Shown: positions 50,268 to 59,467 of the stretch, in pieces | Layout of the letters: each line of letters begins with the position of its first letter | How positions within the stretch are numbered: the first letter of the stretch is position 1 | NCBI RefSeq assembly: GCF_007483665.1 | Contig: NZ_VIQO01000026.1 | Span: forward strand, 124,001-188,000 | Reading direction: 5' to 3' | Length of the DNA: 64,000 nucleotides | Source of the DNA: Catellatospora sichuanensis | GTDB lineage: Bacteria; Actinomycetota; Actinomycetes; Mycobacteriales; Micromonosporaceae | Notes under the pieces: generated by a model | Seen by the model: the letters and a program-made list of their open reading frames with translations, nothing else | The model's database searches: none | What the model was told of the DNA's origin: nothing | Program-made: the position numbers and the translations under genes

Positions 50268-51683
50268 GTGCACCTGCTCCATCGCCTGGCCGCCCACCCC
50301 CAGCGCTACGACGCCATGTTCGCGCTGGTCACCGGCGTGCTGGTGATCGGCTGCTCGTGGCCGACACAGAGCGAACAGCCCGACCGGATCCGCCTGGACG
50401 CCGCCGCGTTCGCGCTGCTCGCCCTCGGCGCCCTCGCGCTGGCCGTACGCCGCCGCTGGGCGGTGCTCGCCTGTGTGACCACGTTCGCGGTGGTCGCCGT
50501 GTTCATCGGCGTCGGCTACCCCTACGGACCGGTCTTCGCCTACGTCATGATCACCGTGTACTCGCTGGCGGCCTGGCGGGACACCCGCTGGTCCGTCCCC
50601 GTCACGGCGGTGCTCGTCGTGGTCTACCTCTGGCTGAGCGGATGGGTGGAGAACGAGCCCGACGGGCTGCTGTTCAACCTGATCACCACCACCTTCTGGC
50701 TGGCCACCCCGCTGGTCACCGGCATCGCGGTGCGCATGCGGCGGGTGTCGATGGAGCAGTCGGCTCTCGAGGAGCGGCGGCGGCACGCGTACGAGGAGCG
50801 GCTGCGCATGGCCCAGGAGGTGCACGACGTCGTCGGGCACAGCCTCGCCGTGATCAGCATGAACGCCGGCGCGGCGCTGCACGTGCTCAGCCGCCGGCCG
50901 GACACCGCGCCGCAGGTCGAGGAGTCGCTGCGGGCCATCCGCCAGACGAGCACCGCCGCCCTGGACGAGCTGCGGGTCACCCTGTCCGCGTTCACCGGCG
51001 CGTGCCCCGCCCCCGACCGACCCGCGGCCGGGCTGGGCCTGCTGCCCGAACTGGTCGCCGCGACCACCTCCGACCGGCTCGCGGTCCGGCTGACCCTGCA
51101 CGGCCCGACCCGGCCCGTCCGGCACGCGGTCGACCTGGCCGGATACCGCATCGTGCAGGAGGCCCTCACCAACGTGCTGCGCCACGCCGCGGCCCGGCAG
51201 GCCACGGTGGACGTGGCCTACGGCCCGCACGGGGTCGCGCTGACCATCACCGACGACGGCCGCGGCGGTGCCCCGTTGCCCGGCGGCTCCGGGCTGGACA
51301 GCATGCGCGAACGCGCCCGCGCCCTGCACGGCGTCCTCGACGCGGCCCCGATGCCCGGCGGCGGCTTCCGCGTGCACGCCGTGATCCCCTACGGCGACGC
51401 CCCCGACCCGCGTCCGCTGCCCGCCGGGCCCCAGCCCGGCGAGTCCTTGTCGGCCGAGCCTATGCCCGTCGTGGCCCACCCCGACGGGCCTCCGGCCGGC
51501 GAGCCGCTGTCCGGCGTGGCCGCTGCCGGGCCCACTGCCGGCGACCCGCTGTCCGGCGTGGCCGCTGCCGGGCCCACTGCCGGCGACCCGCTCTCCGGCG
51601 TGGCCGCTGCCGGGCCCACTGCCGGCGAGCCGCTGTCCGGCGGGCGTCGGACCGCCCGCCCGGTCCCCGGCGGGGTCGCATGA
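50268..51683 (+). CDS. NarL-type sensor histidine kinase
   Basis: A 471-residue kinase: several N-terminal membrane spans (to about 165), a HisKA_3 dimerisation domain with the phosphoacceptor in AQEVHDVVGHSLAVISM, and a HATPase with LTNVLRHAAARQ and DDGRGGAPLPGGSGLDSMRERA. An unusual C-terminal tail of about 95 residues has three-and-a-half copies of a 14-residue repeat (see 51495-51642). The stop overlaps the response regulator start (ATGA). Signal unknown. Confidence 0.9.
   Translation: MHLLHRLAAHPQRYDAMFALVTGVLVIGCSWPTQSEQPDRIRLDAAAFALLALGALALAVRRRWAVLACVTTFAVVAVFIGVGYPYGPVFAYVMITVYSLAAWRDTRWSVPVTAVLVVVYLWLSGWVENEPDGLLFNLITTTFWLATPLVTGIAVRMRRVSMEQSALEERRRHAYEERLRMAQEVHDVVGHSLAVISMNAGAALHVLSRRPDTAPQVEESLRAIRQTSTAALDELRVTLSAFTGACPAPDRPAAGLGLLPELVAATTSDRLAVRLTLHGPTRPVRHAVDLAGYRIVQEALTNVLRHAAARQATVDVAYGPHGVALTITDDGRGGAPLPGGSGLDSMRERARALHGVLDAAPMPGGGFRVHAVIPYGDAPDPRPLPAGPQPGESLSAEPMPVVAHPDGPPAGEPLSGVAAAGPTAGDPLSGVAAAGPTAGDPLSGVAAAGPTAGEPLSGGRRTARPVPGGVA
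51495..51642. repeat. 42-bp tandem repeat in the kinase tail
   Basis: Three complete 42-base units and a partial fourth code for A-G-[ED]-P-L-S-G-V-A-A-A-G-P-T. The copies differ at very few bases. The unit keeps frame, so copy number changes lengthen or shorten a disordered tail without frameshift. Confidence 0.85.
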
Positions 51684-52333
51684 TCCGCGTCGCGCTCGCG
51701 GACGACCAGGCGCTGCTGCGGCTGGCCATGCGCACCCTGCTCAGCTGCGAATCCGATCTTGAACTGGTCGGTGAAGCCGAGGACGGGATCGGCGCGCTGG
51801 ATCTCGTCGCCGCCCACCGGCCGGACGTGTTGCTGCTCGACATCCGCATGCCGCGCATGGACGGGCTGGAGGTGCTGCGCCGCCTCGACGGGCCCACCCG
51901 CGTGATCGTGCTGACCACGTTCGAGCTGGACGAGTACGTGTTCGAGGCGCTGCGGGCCGGGGCGTCCGGCTTCCTCACCAAGGACGCCGAGCCGGACGAG
52001 CTGCTGCGCGCGGTGCGGGTGGTCGCCGCCGGAGACTCGCTCCTGTCGCCCACGGTGACCCGCCGGGTCATCGAGCGGTTCGGCGCGACGCCGGGCGCGG
52101 CCCCGCCGAAACGCGTACACCCCGATCTGCACCTGCTCACCGAGCGGGAGCGGGAGATCGTGGGCTGGGTCGCGACCGGCCTGTCCAACGACGAGATCGC
52201 AGCCAGCCTCGTGGTCAGCCCCGCCACGGTGCGCACCCACGTCAGCCGCGCCCTCATCAAACTCCACGCCCGCGACCGCGCCCAACTGGTCGTCATCGCC
52301 TACCAATCGGGCCTCCCCATCCCCCACCCCTGA
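51680..52333 (+). CDS. NarL/FixJ-type response regulator
   Basis: A 217-residue regulator. The receiver domain contains ALADDQALLRLAMRTLL with the acidic pair, phosphoacceptor Asp in LLLDIRMPRMDG, and conserved Thr (LTTF) and Lys (TKDA). The LuxR HTH is LTEREREIVGWVATGLSNDEIAASLV and following. It is coupled to the kinase by ATGA overlap. The next gene on the strand, an MmpL-type transporter, begins 227 bases later after a family C palindrome and may be a target, as such systems often control export genes. Confidence 0.9.
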   Translation: MIRVALADDQALLRLAMRTLLSCESDLELVGEAEDGIGALDLVAAHRPDVLLLDIRMPRMDGLEVLRRLDGPTRVIVLTTFELDEYVFEALRAGASGFLTKDAEPDELLRAVRVVAAGDSLLSPTVTRRVIERFGATPGAAPPKRVHPDLHLLTEREREIVGWVATGLSNDEIAASLVVSPATVRTHVSRALIKLHARDRAQLVVIAYQSGLPIPHP

Positions 52334-52358
52334 CCCGCCCCTGATCGTCCGGATCCTT

Positions 52359-52433
52359 GATCGTCCGACTTGCCAGGCACCTGGGCGAATGCGAGCTCAA
52401 GATACGCACAGGTGCCAGGCAGGTCGGACGATC
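52359..52433. terminator. Palindrome family C, best copy
   Basis: Arms 52359-52383 and 52409-52433 of 25 bases (GATCGTCCGACYTGCCWGGC...) pair with two mismatches around a 25-base spacer containing CTCAAGATACGCA. The element follows the two-component operon and precedes the MmpL gene on the same strand. Confidence 0.75.
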
Positions 52434-52560
52434 TTGCGCCTGCCGCGCACGGCTGGGCGCGGGGGAACGTAGGCGGGGATACGCGCGCACGCTGATGTGC
52501 GCGACGCAGGCGGGGCGCGAGCCTGTCCGGGTTCTTTGACCCGAAGAGGAAGGCCCGCCC

Positions 52561-54615
52561 ATGTCCTCCGCCTGGCAGCGGATCGCCACCGCCCCCGCCG
52601 GCCGCCGCACCGCGTGGTCCGTGCTGACCGCGTGGCTGCTCATCGCCGTCGCCGCCACCATGTTCGCCAAGACCGGCGACGTGGAGACCAACGACCTCAG
52701 TTCCTGGCTGCCCGCCTCGGCCGAGTCGACCCGTGCCCTCGAACTGGCCGAACGCGAGTTCCCGGCTGCCGAACCGGAGCAGCTGCTGCTGGTGTACGCC
52801 CGCGACGGCGGCCTGACCACCGCCGACCGCGACGCGGCCGCGGCCGACGCCACCGCGCTGGCCGCCCTCGCCGCGGGCCCGGTGCCCCCGCCGATCCCGT
52901 CCCAGGACGGCGCGGCGCTGCTGGTCACCGTGCCGCTCAGCCCGCAGCAGACGGCCGAGGACGCCGTCGGCCCGGTGCTGGACCAGGCCGGATCGGTGCT
53001 GGCCGAGGGCCTGCCCGTGGGCCTGGGCGCGTGGCTGACCGGCGGACCCGCCGCCGGGGCCGACTTCGACGCCGCCTTCGACTCGCTGGACACCACGCTG
53101 CTCGCCGTCACCGTCGGCGTGGTCGCGCTGCTGCTCCTGCTCACCTACCGCAGCCCGGTGCTGCTGCTGGTGCCGCTGTTCACCGTCGGCGTCGCCAGCC
53201 AGCTCGCGAGCGCGCTGGTCTACCTCGGCGCGAAGTATCTCGGCCTGGTCGTCAACGGGGCCAGCGCGGGCATCCTCACCGTGCTGGTCTTCGGCGCGGG
53301 CACCGACTACGCGCTGCTGCTGATCTCCCGCTACCGCGAGGAGCTGACCCGCCACGCCGACCACCGGCAGGCGATGCGCCTGGCGCTGCGGCACAGCCTG
53401 CCCGCGATCATCGCGTCCGCCGTCACGGTGATCCTGGCGCTGCTCACCCTGCTCGCCGCGGGCCTGAACTCCACCCGCGGGCTGGGTCCGGTCGCCGCGC
53501 TCGGCATCGTCTCGGCGCTGCTGGCGATGACCACACTGCTGCCGGCCCTGCTGGTCATGTGCGGGCGGCGGGTGTTCTGGCCGCTGATCCCGACGGTACG
53601 CGACACCGCCGAGCCGGCCCGCGCACCGGGCCTGTGGGCGCGCACCGCCGGGTTCGTGTCCCGGCACGCCCGTCCGATCTGGATGCTCACCGCGCTCGGA
53701 CTGGCCGCGTTGAGCCTCGGCGCGACCACCCTCGACACCGGGCTGCGCCAGTCGGAGTCGTTCGTGACCAAACCCGACTCGGTACGCGGCTTCGAGGCTC
53801 TCGCCCAGCACTTCCCCGCCGGTTCCGGCGACCCCACCGAGGTGTACACCAACACCACCGACGCGGACCGGGTCACCGGCACGCTGCGCGCCCTGCCCGG
53901 CGTCGCCGAGGTCGGCGAGGCGGAACCGTCGCTCGCGGGCGGCTGGACCAGGCTGCGCATCGTGCTCGCCGACCCGCCCTCCAGCGACCGGGCCGAGCAG
54001 ACCGTGCTGCGGCTGCGCGACGCCGTGCACACCGTCGACCCGTCGGCCCTGGTCGGCGGCGCGACCGCGCAGGAACTCGACGAGAACACCACCATGGACG
54101 CCGACCTGCGCCTGCTCATCCCGCTGATCCTGGCGGTGGTGCTGGGCGTGCTGATCGTGCTGCTGCGCTCCCTGGTCGCGCCCCTGCTCCTGCTGGGCAG
54201 CGTGCTGCTGTCCTTCGGCGCGGCGCTGGGCGCGGCCGCGCTGGTCTACCACGCGATCGGCTTCCCCGCGATCGACCGCTCCGTGCTGCTGCACGGCTTC
54301 CTGTTCCTGGTCGCGCTCGGCGTCGACTACACCATCTTCCTGATGACCAGGGCCCGCGAAGAGGTCGCCGTACACGGCCACGCCGAGGGCGTCACCCGAG
54401 CCCTGGCGGTCACCGGCAGCGTCATCACCAGCGCCGGCGTGGTGCTCGCCGCGACCTTCTCGGTGCTCTCCCTGATGCCGGTCGTCTTCATGATGCAGGT
54501 CGGCATCCTCGTCGGCATCGGCGTCCTCCTCGACACCTTCGTCGTCCGCACCCTCCTCGTCCCCGCCCTCGTCCACCACGTTGGCCCCCGCACCTGGTGG
54601 CCCCGCCACCCCTGA
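52561..54615 (+). CDS. MMPL (RND-type) transporter
   Basis: A 684-residue RND-superfamily transporter of the MmpL/YdfJ type: twelve spans in two halves of an N-terminal span, a periplasmic loop and five clustered spans. Conserved segments include VVALLLLLTYRSPVLLLVPL, VLVFGAGTDYALLLISRYREEL and, in the second half, FLVALGVDYTIFLMTRAREE, whose acidic/Tyr pairs carry the proton relay. Likely lipid or hydrophobic metabolite export. GAGGAAGG precedes the ATG. A regulatory link to the upstream two-component system is plausible. Confidence 0.85.
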   Translation: MSSAWQRIATAPAGRRTAWSVLTAWLLIAVAATMFAKTGDVETNDLSSWLPASAESTRALELAEREFPAAEPEQLLLVYARDGGLTTADRDAAAADATALAALAAGPVPPPIPSQDGAALLVTVPLSPQQTAEDAVGPVLDQAGSVLAEGLPVGLGAWLTGGPAAGADFDAAFDSLDTTLLAVTVGVVALLLLLTYRSPVLLLVPLFTVGVASQLASALVYLGAKYLGLVVNGASAGILTVLVFGAGTDYALLLISRYREELTRHADHRQAMRLALRHSLPAIIASAVTVILALLTLLAAGLNSTRGLGPVAALGIVSALLAMTTLLPALLVMCGRRVFWPLIPTVRDTAEPARAPGLWARTAGFVSRHARPIWMLTALGLAALSLGATTLDTGLRQSESFVTKPDSVRGFEALAQHFPAGSGDPTEVYTNTTDADRVTGTLRALPGVAEVGEAEPSLAGGWTRLRIVLADPPSSDRAEQTVLRLRDAVHTVDPSALVGGATAQELDENTTMDADLRLLIPLILAVVLGVLIVLLRSLVAPLLLLGSVLLSFGAALGAAALVYHAIGFPAIDRSVLLHGFLFLVALGVDYTIFLMTRAREEVAVHGHAEGVTRALAVTGSVITSAGVVLAATFSVLSLMPVVFMMQVGILVGIGVLLDTFVVRTLLVPALVHHVGPRTWWPRHP

Positions 54616-54619
54616 AAGG

Positions 54620-54661
54620 AAGGGCACCTTCACATCGCTATGCGTTGTAGAAGGTGCCCTT
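54620..54661. terminator. Hairpin between MMPL and sulfite-oxidase-like genes
   Basis: AAGGGCACCTTC and its perfect complement are 18 bases apart, flanked by GAAAGGA on the left and TTCTTAACC on the right. It lies in the 70-base gap between convergent genes. The AAGGGCACCTTC arm looks like an element of another dispersed family, but there is only one copy in this window. Confidence 0.75.
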
Positions 54662-54685
54662 CTTAACCGTCCCCGCGAGGGCCCT

Positions 54686-55792
54686 CTAGTCCAGGCAGGC
54701 CACCGGGACCTGCTGCACCGCGTTGTTGGCGAAGCCGCCGCGGTTCCAGGCCTGGTCGACCGGCTGCACCCCGCCCAGCGCATCGACGGCGCGAGCGGTC
54801 AGCAGGTGCCGGCCCGGCACCGCGTCCCAGGCGTACGTGAAGCGCCGCCACGCCCACCGGTGACCGGTGTCCGGCTCCAGCTCGGCCGCCGACCAGGTCT
54901 CGCCGCCGTCCACGCTGACCTCCACCGAGGTCACCGCGGCCCGGCCGGACCAGGCGCGTCCCTGCACCAGCACCGGTCCCGGGCGCACCACCCGGGCGCG
55001 GGACATGAAATCGGGGAAACCGGGCGGGGCGAGCAGCGCCCGCGGCGCGATCCGGGTCACCGGCACGCCCGGATCCTCGGCGTCGCGGCGCACCCGGTAC
55101 GCCACCGCCTGCTGGAAACCCTCGAACGGCCGGTCCACCAGCGTGATCTCGCGCAGCCACTTCACGTGCGCCATGCCGTACCAGCCGGGCACCACCAGCC
55201 GCACCGGGAAACCGTGCTGCGGCAGCAGCGGCGAGCCGTTCATCTCGTACGCCAGCAGCACGTCCTCACCGAGCGCCTCCGCCACCGGCAGGCTGCGCTG
55301 GTAGTCCTGCTCGACACCGCGCTCCACGCCGTGATCCGCGCCGGTGAACACCACCTCGACCGCGGACGGGTCGACCCCGGCCGCCGCCAGCACGTCACGC
55401 AGCGGCACGCCGGTCCACTCCGCGGTGCCGACCGCCTCCACCAGCCACGGCTGGCTGACCGGGCGGGGCAGCAGCCGGGCCCGGCCGTTGCCCGCGCACT
55501 CCATGGTCACCCGTACCGTGCGCGCCGGCATCGCCCGCAGCGCCGCCAGGTCCAGCGTCGACGGCCGGTCGACCAGCCCACCGACCGCGACCTGCCAGGA
55601 CGCCTCCTCGGCGTACGGGATGTCGTAGTGGATCAGCAGGTAGTGCAGCCCGGCCGGGGTCACGTCGTAGCGCAGCGCCTCCAGCGGCATGCCGTGGTTG
55701 CGGGCGGCCAGCGCGAGTTCCTCGGCGCTGATGCCCTCGTCCGGCTCGGCCAGGCGACCGGGGCGGCTGACGTCGTTCAGGGTCGTGTCCAC
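54686..55792 (-). CDS. Sulfite oxidase-like molybdopterin enzyme
   Basis: A 368-residue protein of the sulfite oxidase superfamily: a molybdopterin-binding domain (about 40-230) with the Mo-ligating Cys in TMECAGNGR, HGFPVRLVVPGWYGMAHVKWL, and a C-terminal dimerisation domain (SVEVSVDGGETWSAAELE). No Tat or Sec signal is seen, so it appears to be cytosolic, unlike YedY-type MsrP. Substrate and electron acceptor unknown; no cytochrome is adjacent. Confidence 0.85.
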   Translation of the reverse strand: MDTTLNDVSRPGRLAEPDEGISAEELALAARNHGMPLEALRYDVTPAGLHYLLIHYDIPYAEEASWQVAVGGLVDRPSTLDLAALRAMPARTVRVTMECAGNGRARLLPRPVSQPWLVEAVGTAEWTGVPLRDVLAAAGVDPSAVEVVFTGADHGVERGVEQDYQRSLPVAEALGEDVLLAYEMNGSPLLPQHGFPVRLVVPGWYGMAHVKWLREITLVDRPFEGFQQAVAYRVRRDAEDPGVPVTRIAPRALLAPPGFPDFMSRARVVRPGPVLVQGRAWSGRAAVTSVEVSVDGGETWSAAELEPDTGHRWAWRRFTYAWDAVPGRHLLTARAVDALGGVQPVDQAWNRGGFANNAVQQVPVACLD

Positions 55793-55971
55793 CCGACCAG
55801 CATCACCCCTGACCCCGGCGGCACGGAACCCGCCCCACCCTGATCACGGCGCGGTATCCGCGTTCCGTCGACGCCCGCGGTCGCCCCTGGCTGCCGCGGA
55901 CGGCCCGGGCGGCGTCCACGGGGTTCGCACGGGGCGGCACGGCGCGATGCACTGTGGCACGATCACCCGTC

Positions 55972-57378
55972 ATGAACGGGGAATCTGATCGACAGAAGTC
56001 TATTGCAACCGTCGTCGTGGCCGGGCTCGCCGCCTGCGCCGCCGGCATCGTGCTGACCCGCTGGGGTTTGGCCGCGATGCCGCAGCGACTGTTCGCCGGC
56101 TATCCGGGAGCACAACTCGCCGTCGGCGCGTTCGAGCCGGGCGTCACCGCGCTGGCGGCGGCACTGACCGTGCTCGCCGCCGGGTTCGTCCCCGCGATCA
56201 CCCGGCTGAGCGGCTGGGCGGTCAGCGCGGCCGGGGCGCTGCTGACCCTGGCCGGCCTGCAGTTCGCCACCCCGGGCGGCGCGGGCGGCGGTGTCGCCTC
56301 GCAGGCACTGCTCGCCGCCGGACTCGGCGTCATGAGCGGCGGCCTGCTGCTCGCGGCCGGGCAGCAGCCGCGCGCCGGGCGGCTCGCGACTGCGGGCGGA
56401 TTCACCGCCGGACTCGTGCTGGCCTCGTCGGTCGTCCTGCTGCTCGCCCCGCGCGGCTACGATCCCGACGCGTTGTCCCCGGAGATCTACCTGCCCGGGA
56501 TCGCGCTCGCGCTCGCGGTGGCCGCGGCCGTCGCCGCGATGTCCCGTCCCGTTCCCGCCGCGTCGCCGACCGCGAGCGTGTGGGGTCCGGCGGTCGCGAC
56601 CGCTGTCGCCGCCGCCGTGCTGTACGCGGGAAATGCCGCCCTCGCCGCCACCGTCGACAGCCTGCGGCTCAGCCGCGACGGCCTCGCCTCTCAGCGGCGC
56701 ATCGACTTCGTGCAGGACCTCGCCCGCTACGGCATGCTCGCCGTCGCGGTCGCGGTCGGCCTCGTGCTGACCTGGTACGCCTACCGCCGCGGGCGCGCGG
56801 ACCTGGCCCGGTGGACGGTGCTCTGCCTTGCGCTCGCCGCGCCGCTGCACATGGGCCTGGTCCGCGCGCTGTACCTGCCGTCGGCTCCGTACCTGATGCT
56901 GCTCGCGGCCCTCACCGCGGCGGCTCTCGGCGTCGCCGCGGCGGTCTACGCCGACCGGTGGCTGCCCGCGGACGCGCTGGGCATCTGCCTGGCCGGCGCC
57001 GGGATCGCGGTCAGCGCCGTCGCCTACCGGCAGGGCCCCTCCTGGGGGTACGCGTCGGCCGTGCTCATCGCGACCGGCACCGGGTTCGCGCTCGCCGCCG
57101 GGCTGACCCGGGTGCTGCGCACCGCTGCGGGCGCGCCGGTCGACGTGGCCGGTTCGGCGCTGCTCGGGCTCGGCACGGTGCTGCTCGCCGGGCAGGCCCT
57201 CGGCCTGCTGACCATGGAGGCCGCCACCTCGACCGGTTACGGCGGCGACGTGCCGCTGACCCTGCCCGGCCTGTCCGGCGCGCTGGCCGTCGTGTTGCTG
57301 CTGCTGTTCGGCCTGTCCCGGGCCGTCGACCGGATCCGCCGCGACATCCAGGACGAGGCCCGCCGCCCTGTGTCGTGA
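55972..57378 (+). CDS. Polytopic membrane protein of unknown function
   Basis: A 468-residue protein with about 11-12 hydrophobic spans and very short loops. No transporter motif recognised. The C-terminus is a basic and acidic amphipathic segment (RAVDRIRRDIQDEARR). The start at 55972 is preferred because the hydrophobic region follows directly. The next gene is 45 bases downstream on the same strand. Confidence 0.7.
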   Translation: MNGESDRQKSIATVVVAGLAACAAGIVLTRWGLAAMPQRLFAGYPGAQLAVGAFEPGVTALAAALTVLAAGFVPAITRLSGWAVSAAGALLTLAGLQFATPGGAGGGVASQALLAAGLGVMSGGLLLAAGQQPRAGRLATAGGFTAGLVLASSVVLLLAPRGYDPDALSPEIYLPGIALALAVAAAVAAMSRPVPAASPTASVWGPAVATAVAAAVLYAGNAALAATVDSLRLSRDGLASQRRIDFVQDLARYGMLAVAVAVGLVLTWYAYRRGRADLARWTVLCLALAAPLHMGLVRALYLPSAPYLMLLAALTAAALGVAAAVYADRWLPADALGICLAGAGIAVSAVAYRQGPSWGYASAVLIATGTGFALAAGLTRVLRTAAGAPVDVAGSALLGLGTVLLAGQALGLLTMEAATSTGYGGDVPLTLPGLSGALAVVLLLLFGLSRAVDRIRRDIQDEARRPVS

Positions 57379-57423
57379 CCCGAGGCGGCGGAATCCGATT
57401 GCGGAGCACGAGATCATCGAAGG

Positions 57424-58320
57424 ATGACCCCGAACCGCGCCGCGGCGCTGCGATCGCTGCGCGGGCTGGCCCTGGGCGACGCCTTCGGCGAGACCTGGTT
57501 CTTCCAGCCTGCCGACAAGTTCGAGTGGCTGCTGTCCGAGCGGCAGGTCCGCTCCGGACCCTGGCCGTGGACCGACGACACCGCGATGGCGCTGTCCCTG
57601 GTCCGCGTGCTGACCGAGCACGGCGAGGTGGAGCAGGACGCGCTGGCGGCGGCCTTCGCGAACGCGTACGACGCCGACCCGTACCGCAACTACGGGCCGT
57701 CGATGCACGGCGTGCTGCGCGCGGTGTTCGAGGGCGAGCCCTGGCGCGCGGCCACCGGGCGGCAGTTCGGCGGTCAGGGATCGTGGGGCAACGGCGCGGC
57801 GATGCGGGTCGCACCGCTGGGCGCCTGGTTCTCCGGCGAACTCGACCGGGTCGTCGCGCAGGCCCACGCCTCGGCCGAGGTCACCCACGCCCACCCCGAG
57901 GCGGCAGCGGGAGCGGTCGCGGTCGGCGTGGCGGCTGCCCTGGCGGTCTCCGGAATCGCCGCCGGTGAGCTGATCGAAGCCGTCCTCGCCCGCACCCCGG
58001 ACGGCGAGGTCGCCTCCGGGCTGCGCCGGGTGGCCCGGCTGCCGTTCGACAGGCATCCGACCTGGGTGGCCGGCGAGGTCGGCTGCGGCCTGCGGATCTC
58101 CGCGCCGGACACGGTGCCGTACGCCGTGTGGTGCGCCGCGCGGCACCTCGACGACCTGCGCGAGGCACTGTGGGCGACCGCGTCGGCGGGCGGCGACATC
58201 GACACGACTTGCGCCATCGTGGGCGGCATCGTGGCCGCCCGCACCGGCCTCGACGAGGTGCCCGCCACCTGGCTCGACGCCTGCGAGCCGCTCCCCACCT
58301 GGGTCGCCACCGCAGGCTGA
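57424..58320 (+). CDS. ADP-ribosylglycohydrolase family protein
   Basis: A 298-residue DraG/ARH-type protein: LRGLALGDAFGETWF near the N-terminus, the metal-site PWTDDTAMALSLV, and C-terminal GGDIDTTCAIVGGIVAAR. These are the paired Asp/Thr motifs that bind two metal ions. It would remove ADP-ribose from a modified protein or hydrolyse a small ADP-ribose derivative. Together with the NADAR and macro-domain genes near 7 kb it is the third ADP-ribose-related fold in the window, but it is not clustered with them. Confidence 0.85.
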   Translation: MTPNRAAALRSLRGLALGDAFGETWFFQPADKFEWLLSERQVRSGPWPWTDDTAMALSLVRVLTEHGEVEQDALAAAFANAYDADPYRNYGPSMHGVLRAVFEGEPWRAATGRQFGGQGSWGNGAAMRVAPLGAWFSGELDRVVAQAHASAEVTHAHPEAAAGAVAVGVAAALAVSGIAAGELIEAVLARTPDGEVASGLRRVARLPFDRHPTWVAGEVGCGLRISAPDTVPYAVWCAARHLDDLREALWATASAGGDIDTTCAIVGGIVAARTGLDEVPATWLDACEPLPTWVATAG

Positions 58321-58356
58321 CCGCCACGTTCCACGGCCGTGTTCGCTGTTTCGGGT

Positions 58357-58385
58357 CGAAACCTGGGGACTGACCGCAGGTTTCG
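58357..58385. terminator. Hairpin after the ADP-ribosylglycohydrolase gene
   Basis: CGAAACCTG and CAGGTTTCG enclose an 11-base loop, with weak outer pairing GTTCC/GGAAC. It lies between convergent genes and probably ends transcription of one or both. Confidence 0.6.
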
Positions 58386-58440
58386 GCACGGAACGGCGAT
58401 CATGGCGCGGGTGGCCGAGGCTGGTCGGGCCTGGGCGGTG

Positions 58441-59268
58441 TCAGGGGCGCAGGGTGCCCGTGGGCGGGAGGCCGGCGGAGGCGGTGACGTGGACGGCGGT
58501 GGTCCACCAGCCGCTGTCCAGGCGGCCCGCGGCGGTCCAGTCGATGACCCAGTCGAGCATGCTCATCGGCGGCTCGTCGTAGGCCTCGGGCAGCGGGAGC
58601 AGGGTGATGCCGCCGTCGGGCTCGACGTACCCGTCCAGCGGCAGCTGCCGCGGCATCGCCAGCCGGGACGGCAGCAGCTTCCACGCCCGGTGGGACGGGT
58701 AACTGTGGTCGGTGGCCCAGGTGTCGATGATCCCCGCCCGGACCAGCGGCCGCAGCAGGGACGCGGTGTCGGTGCACAACCGGTCCCGCTTGGGCTGGTA
58801 TGGCGTGAAGCTGAGCAGCCGCGCCCGGGTCAGCTCGACGCCCGCGGGCCGTCCGGCCGACTCCCGGGTCCGTCCGTCGTGGGATTCGGCCTCCGGCCGC
58901 CCGTCCCACTGGTCTGCGGCGGGCTGCCCGTCCCAGGGCTGGGCCTCCGGATGCCCATCCCACGGCTCGGCTTCCGGCCGGGCGTCCGGCAGGTCTGCCG
59001 TGCCGGCATGGTCGTCCCACTGCTCGCCGGCCACGGGTCCGGTGTCGTCCGGCTCGGCGTACGCGCGCCGGCGGCGGCCACCGCGCACCTGCCGGTCGTA
59101 GGACTCGGCGAGTGCCGTCTCCTCGTCCGGGTCGAGGTCAGCCCCGTGCCGGGCGCGATGCGGCGCGTCCTCGGCGTACGGCAGCTCCTCGACGGCGAGC
59201 CCACCGGAGCCGGACACGGGGTCGTCCTCGCGCCGCACGGTCGAAGCTCGCAGTCGTGACGCCCACAT
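58441..59268 (-). CDS. Protein of unknown function with a repetitive acidic linker
   Basis: A 275-residue soluble protein. The N-terminal half is acidic and disordered, with degenerate repeats of the type EA[EQ]PWDG[HQ]P. The C-terminal half (about 150-275; SFTPYQPKRDRLCTDTASLL onward) looks folded, with many Trp, but matches nothing I know. It is divergent from the VWA gene across 199 bases, which contain an AT-rich patch and no obvious dyad. Confidence 0.6.
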   Translation of the reverse strand: MWASRLRASTVRREDDPVSGSGGLAVEELPYAEDAPHRARHGADLDPDEETALAESYDRQVRGGRRRRAYAEPDDTGPVAGEQWDDHAGTADLPDARPEAEPWDGHPEAQPWDGQPAADQWDGRPEAESHDGRTRESAGRPAGVELTRARLLSFTPYQPKRDRLCTDTASLLRPLVRAGIIDTWATDHSYPSHRAWKLLPSRLAMPRQLPLDGYVEPDGGITLLPLPEAYDEPPMSMLDWVIDWTAAGRLDSGWWTTAVHVTASAGLPPTGTLRP

Positions 59269-59467
59269 CGGCGCACCTCCTGGGGTCCCGGGGAATGGGA
59301 CGGGACGGGATGAATTCCTGTCCGCCAGAAGGAGTAACGGGTGATCTTTCCGCCGGGTTAGCGGTGATCAGGCAGTACACAAGGCCGATGTGACAAGTTC
59401 CTTCCCGGTAACATTCGTCCGAACGTATGTGGCGAGACGCCTTCATGTTGACGAAACATAGCTTCTT

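Noticed and set aside
57424-58320. ADP-ribosylglycohydrolase as part of a defence island with the NADAR locus
   Set aside because: The genes are 50 kb apart with ordinary metabolic genes between, and there are no restriction, toxin or phage-defence genes near either.
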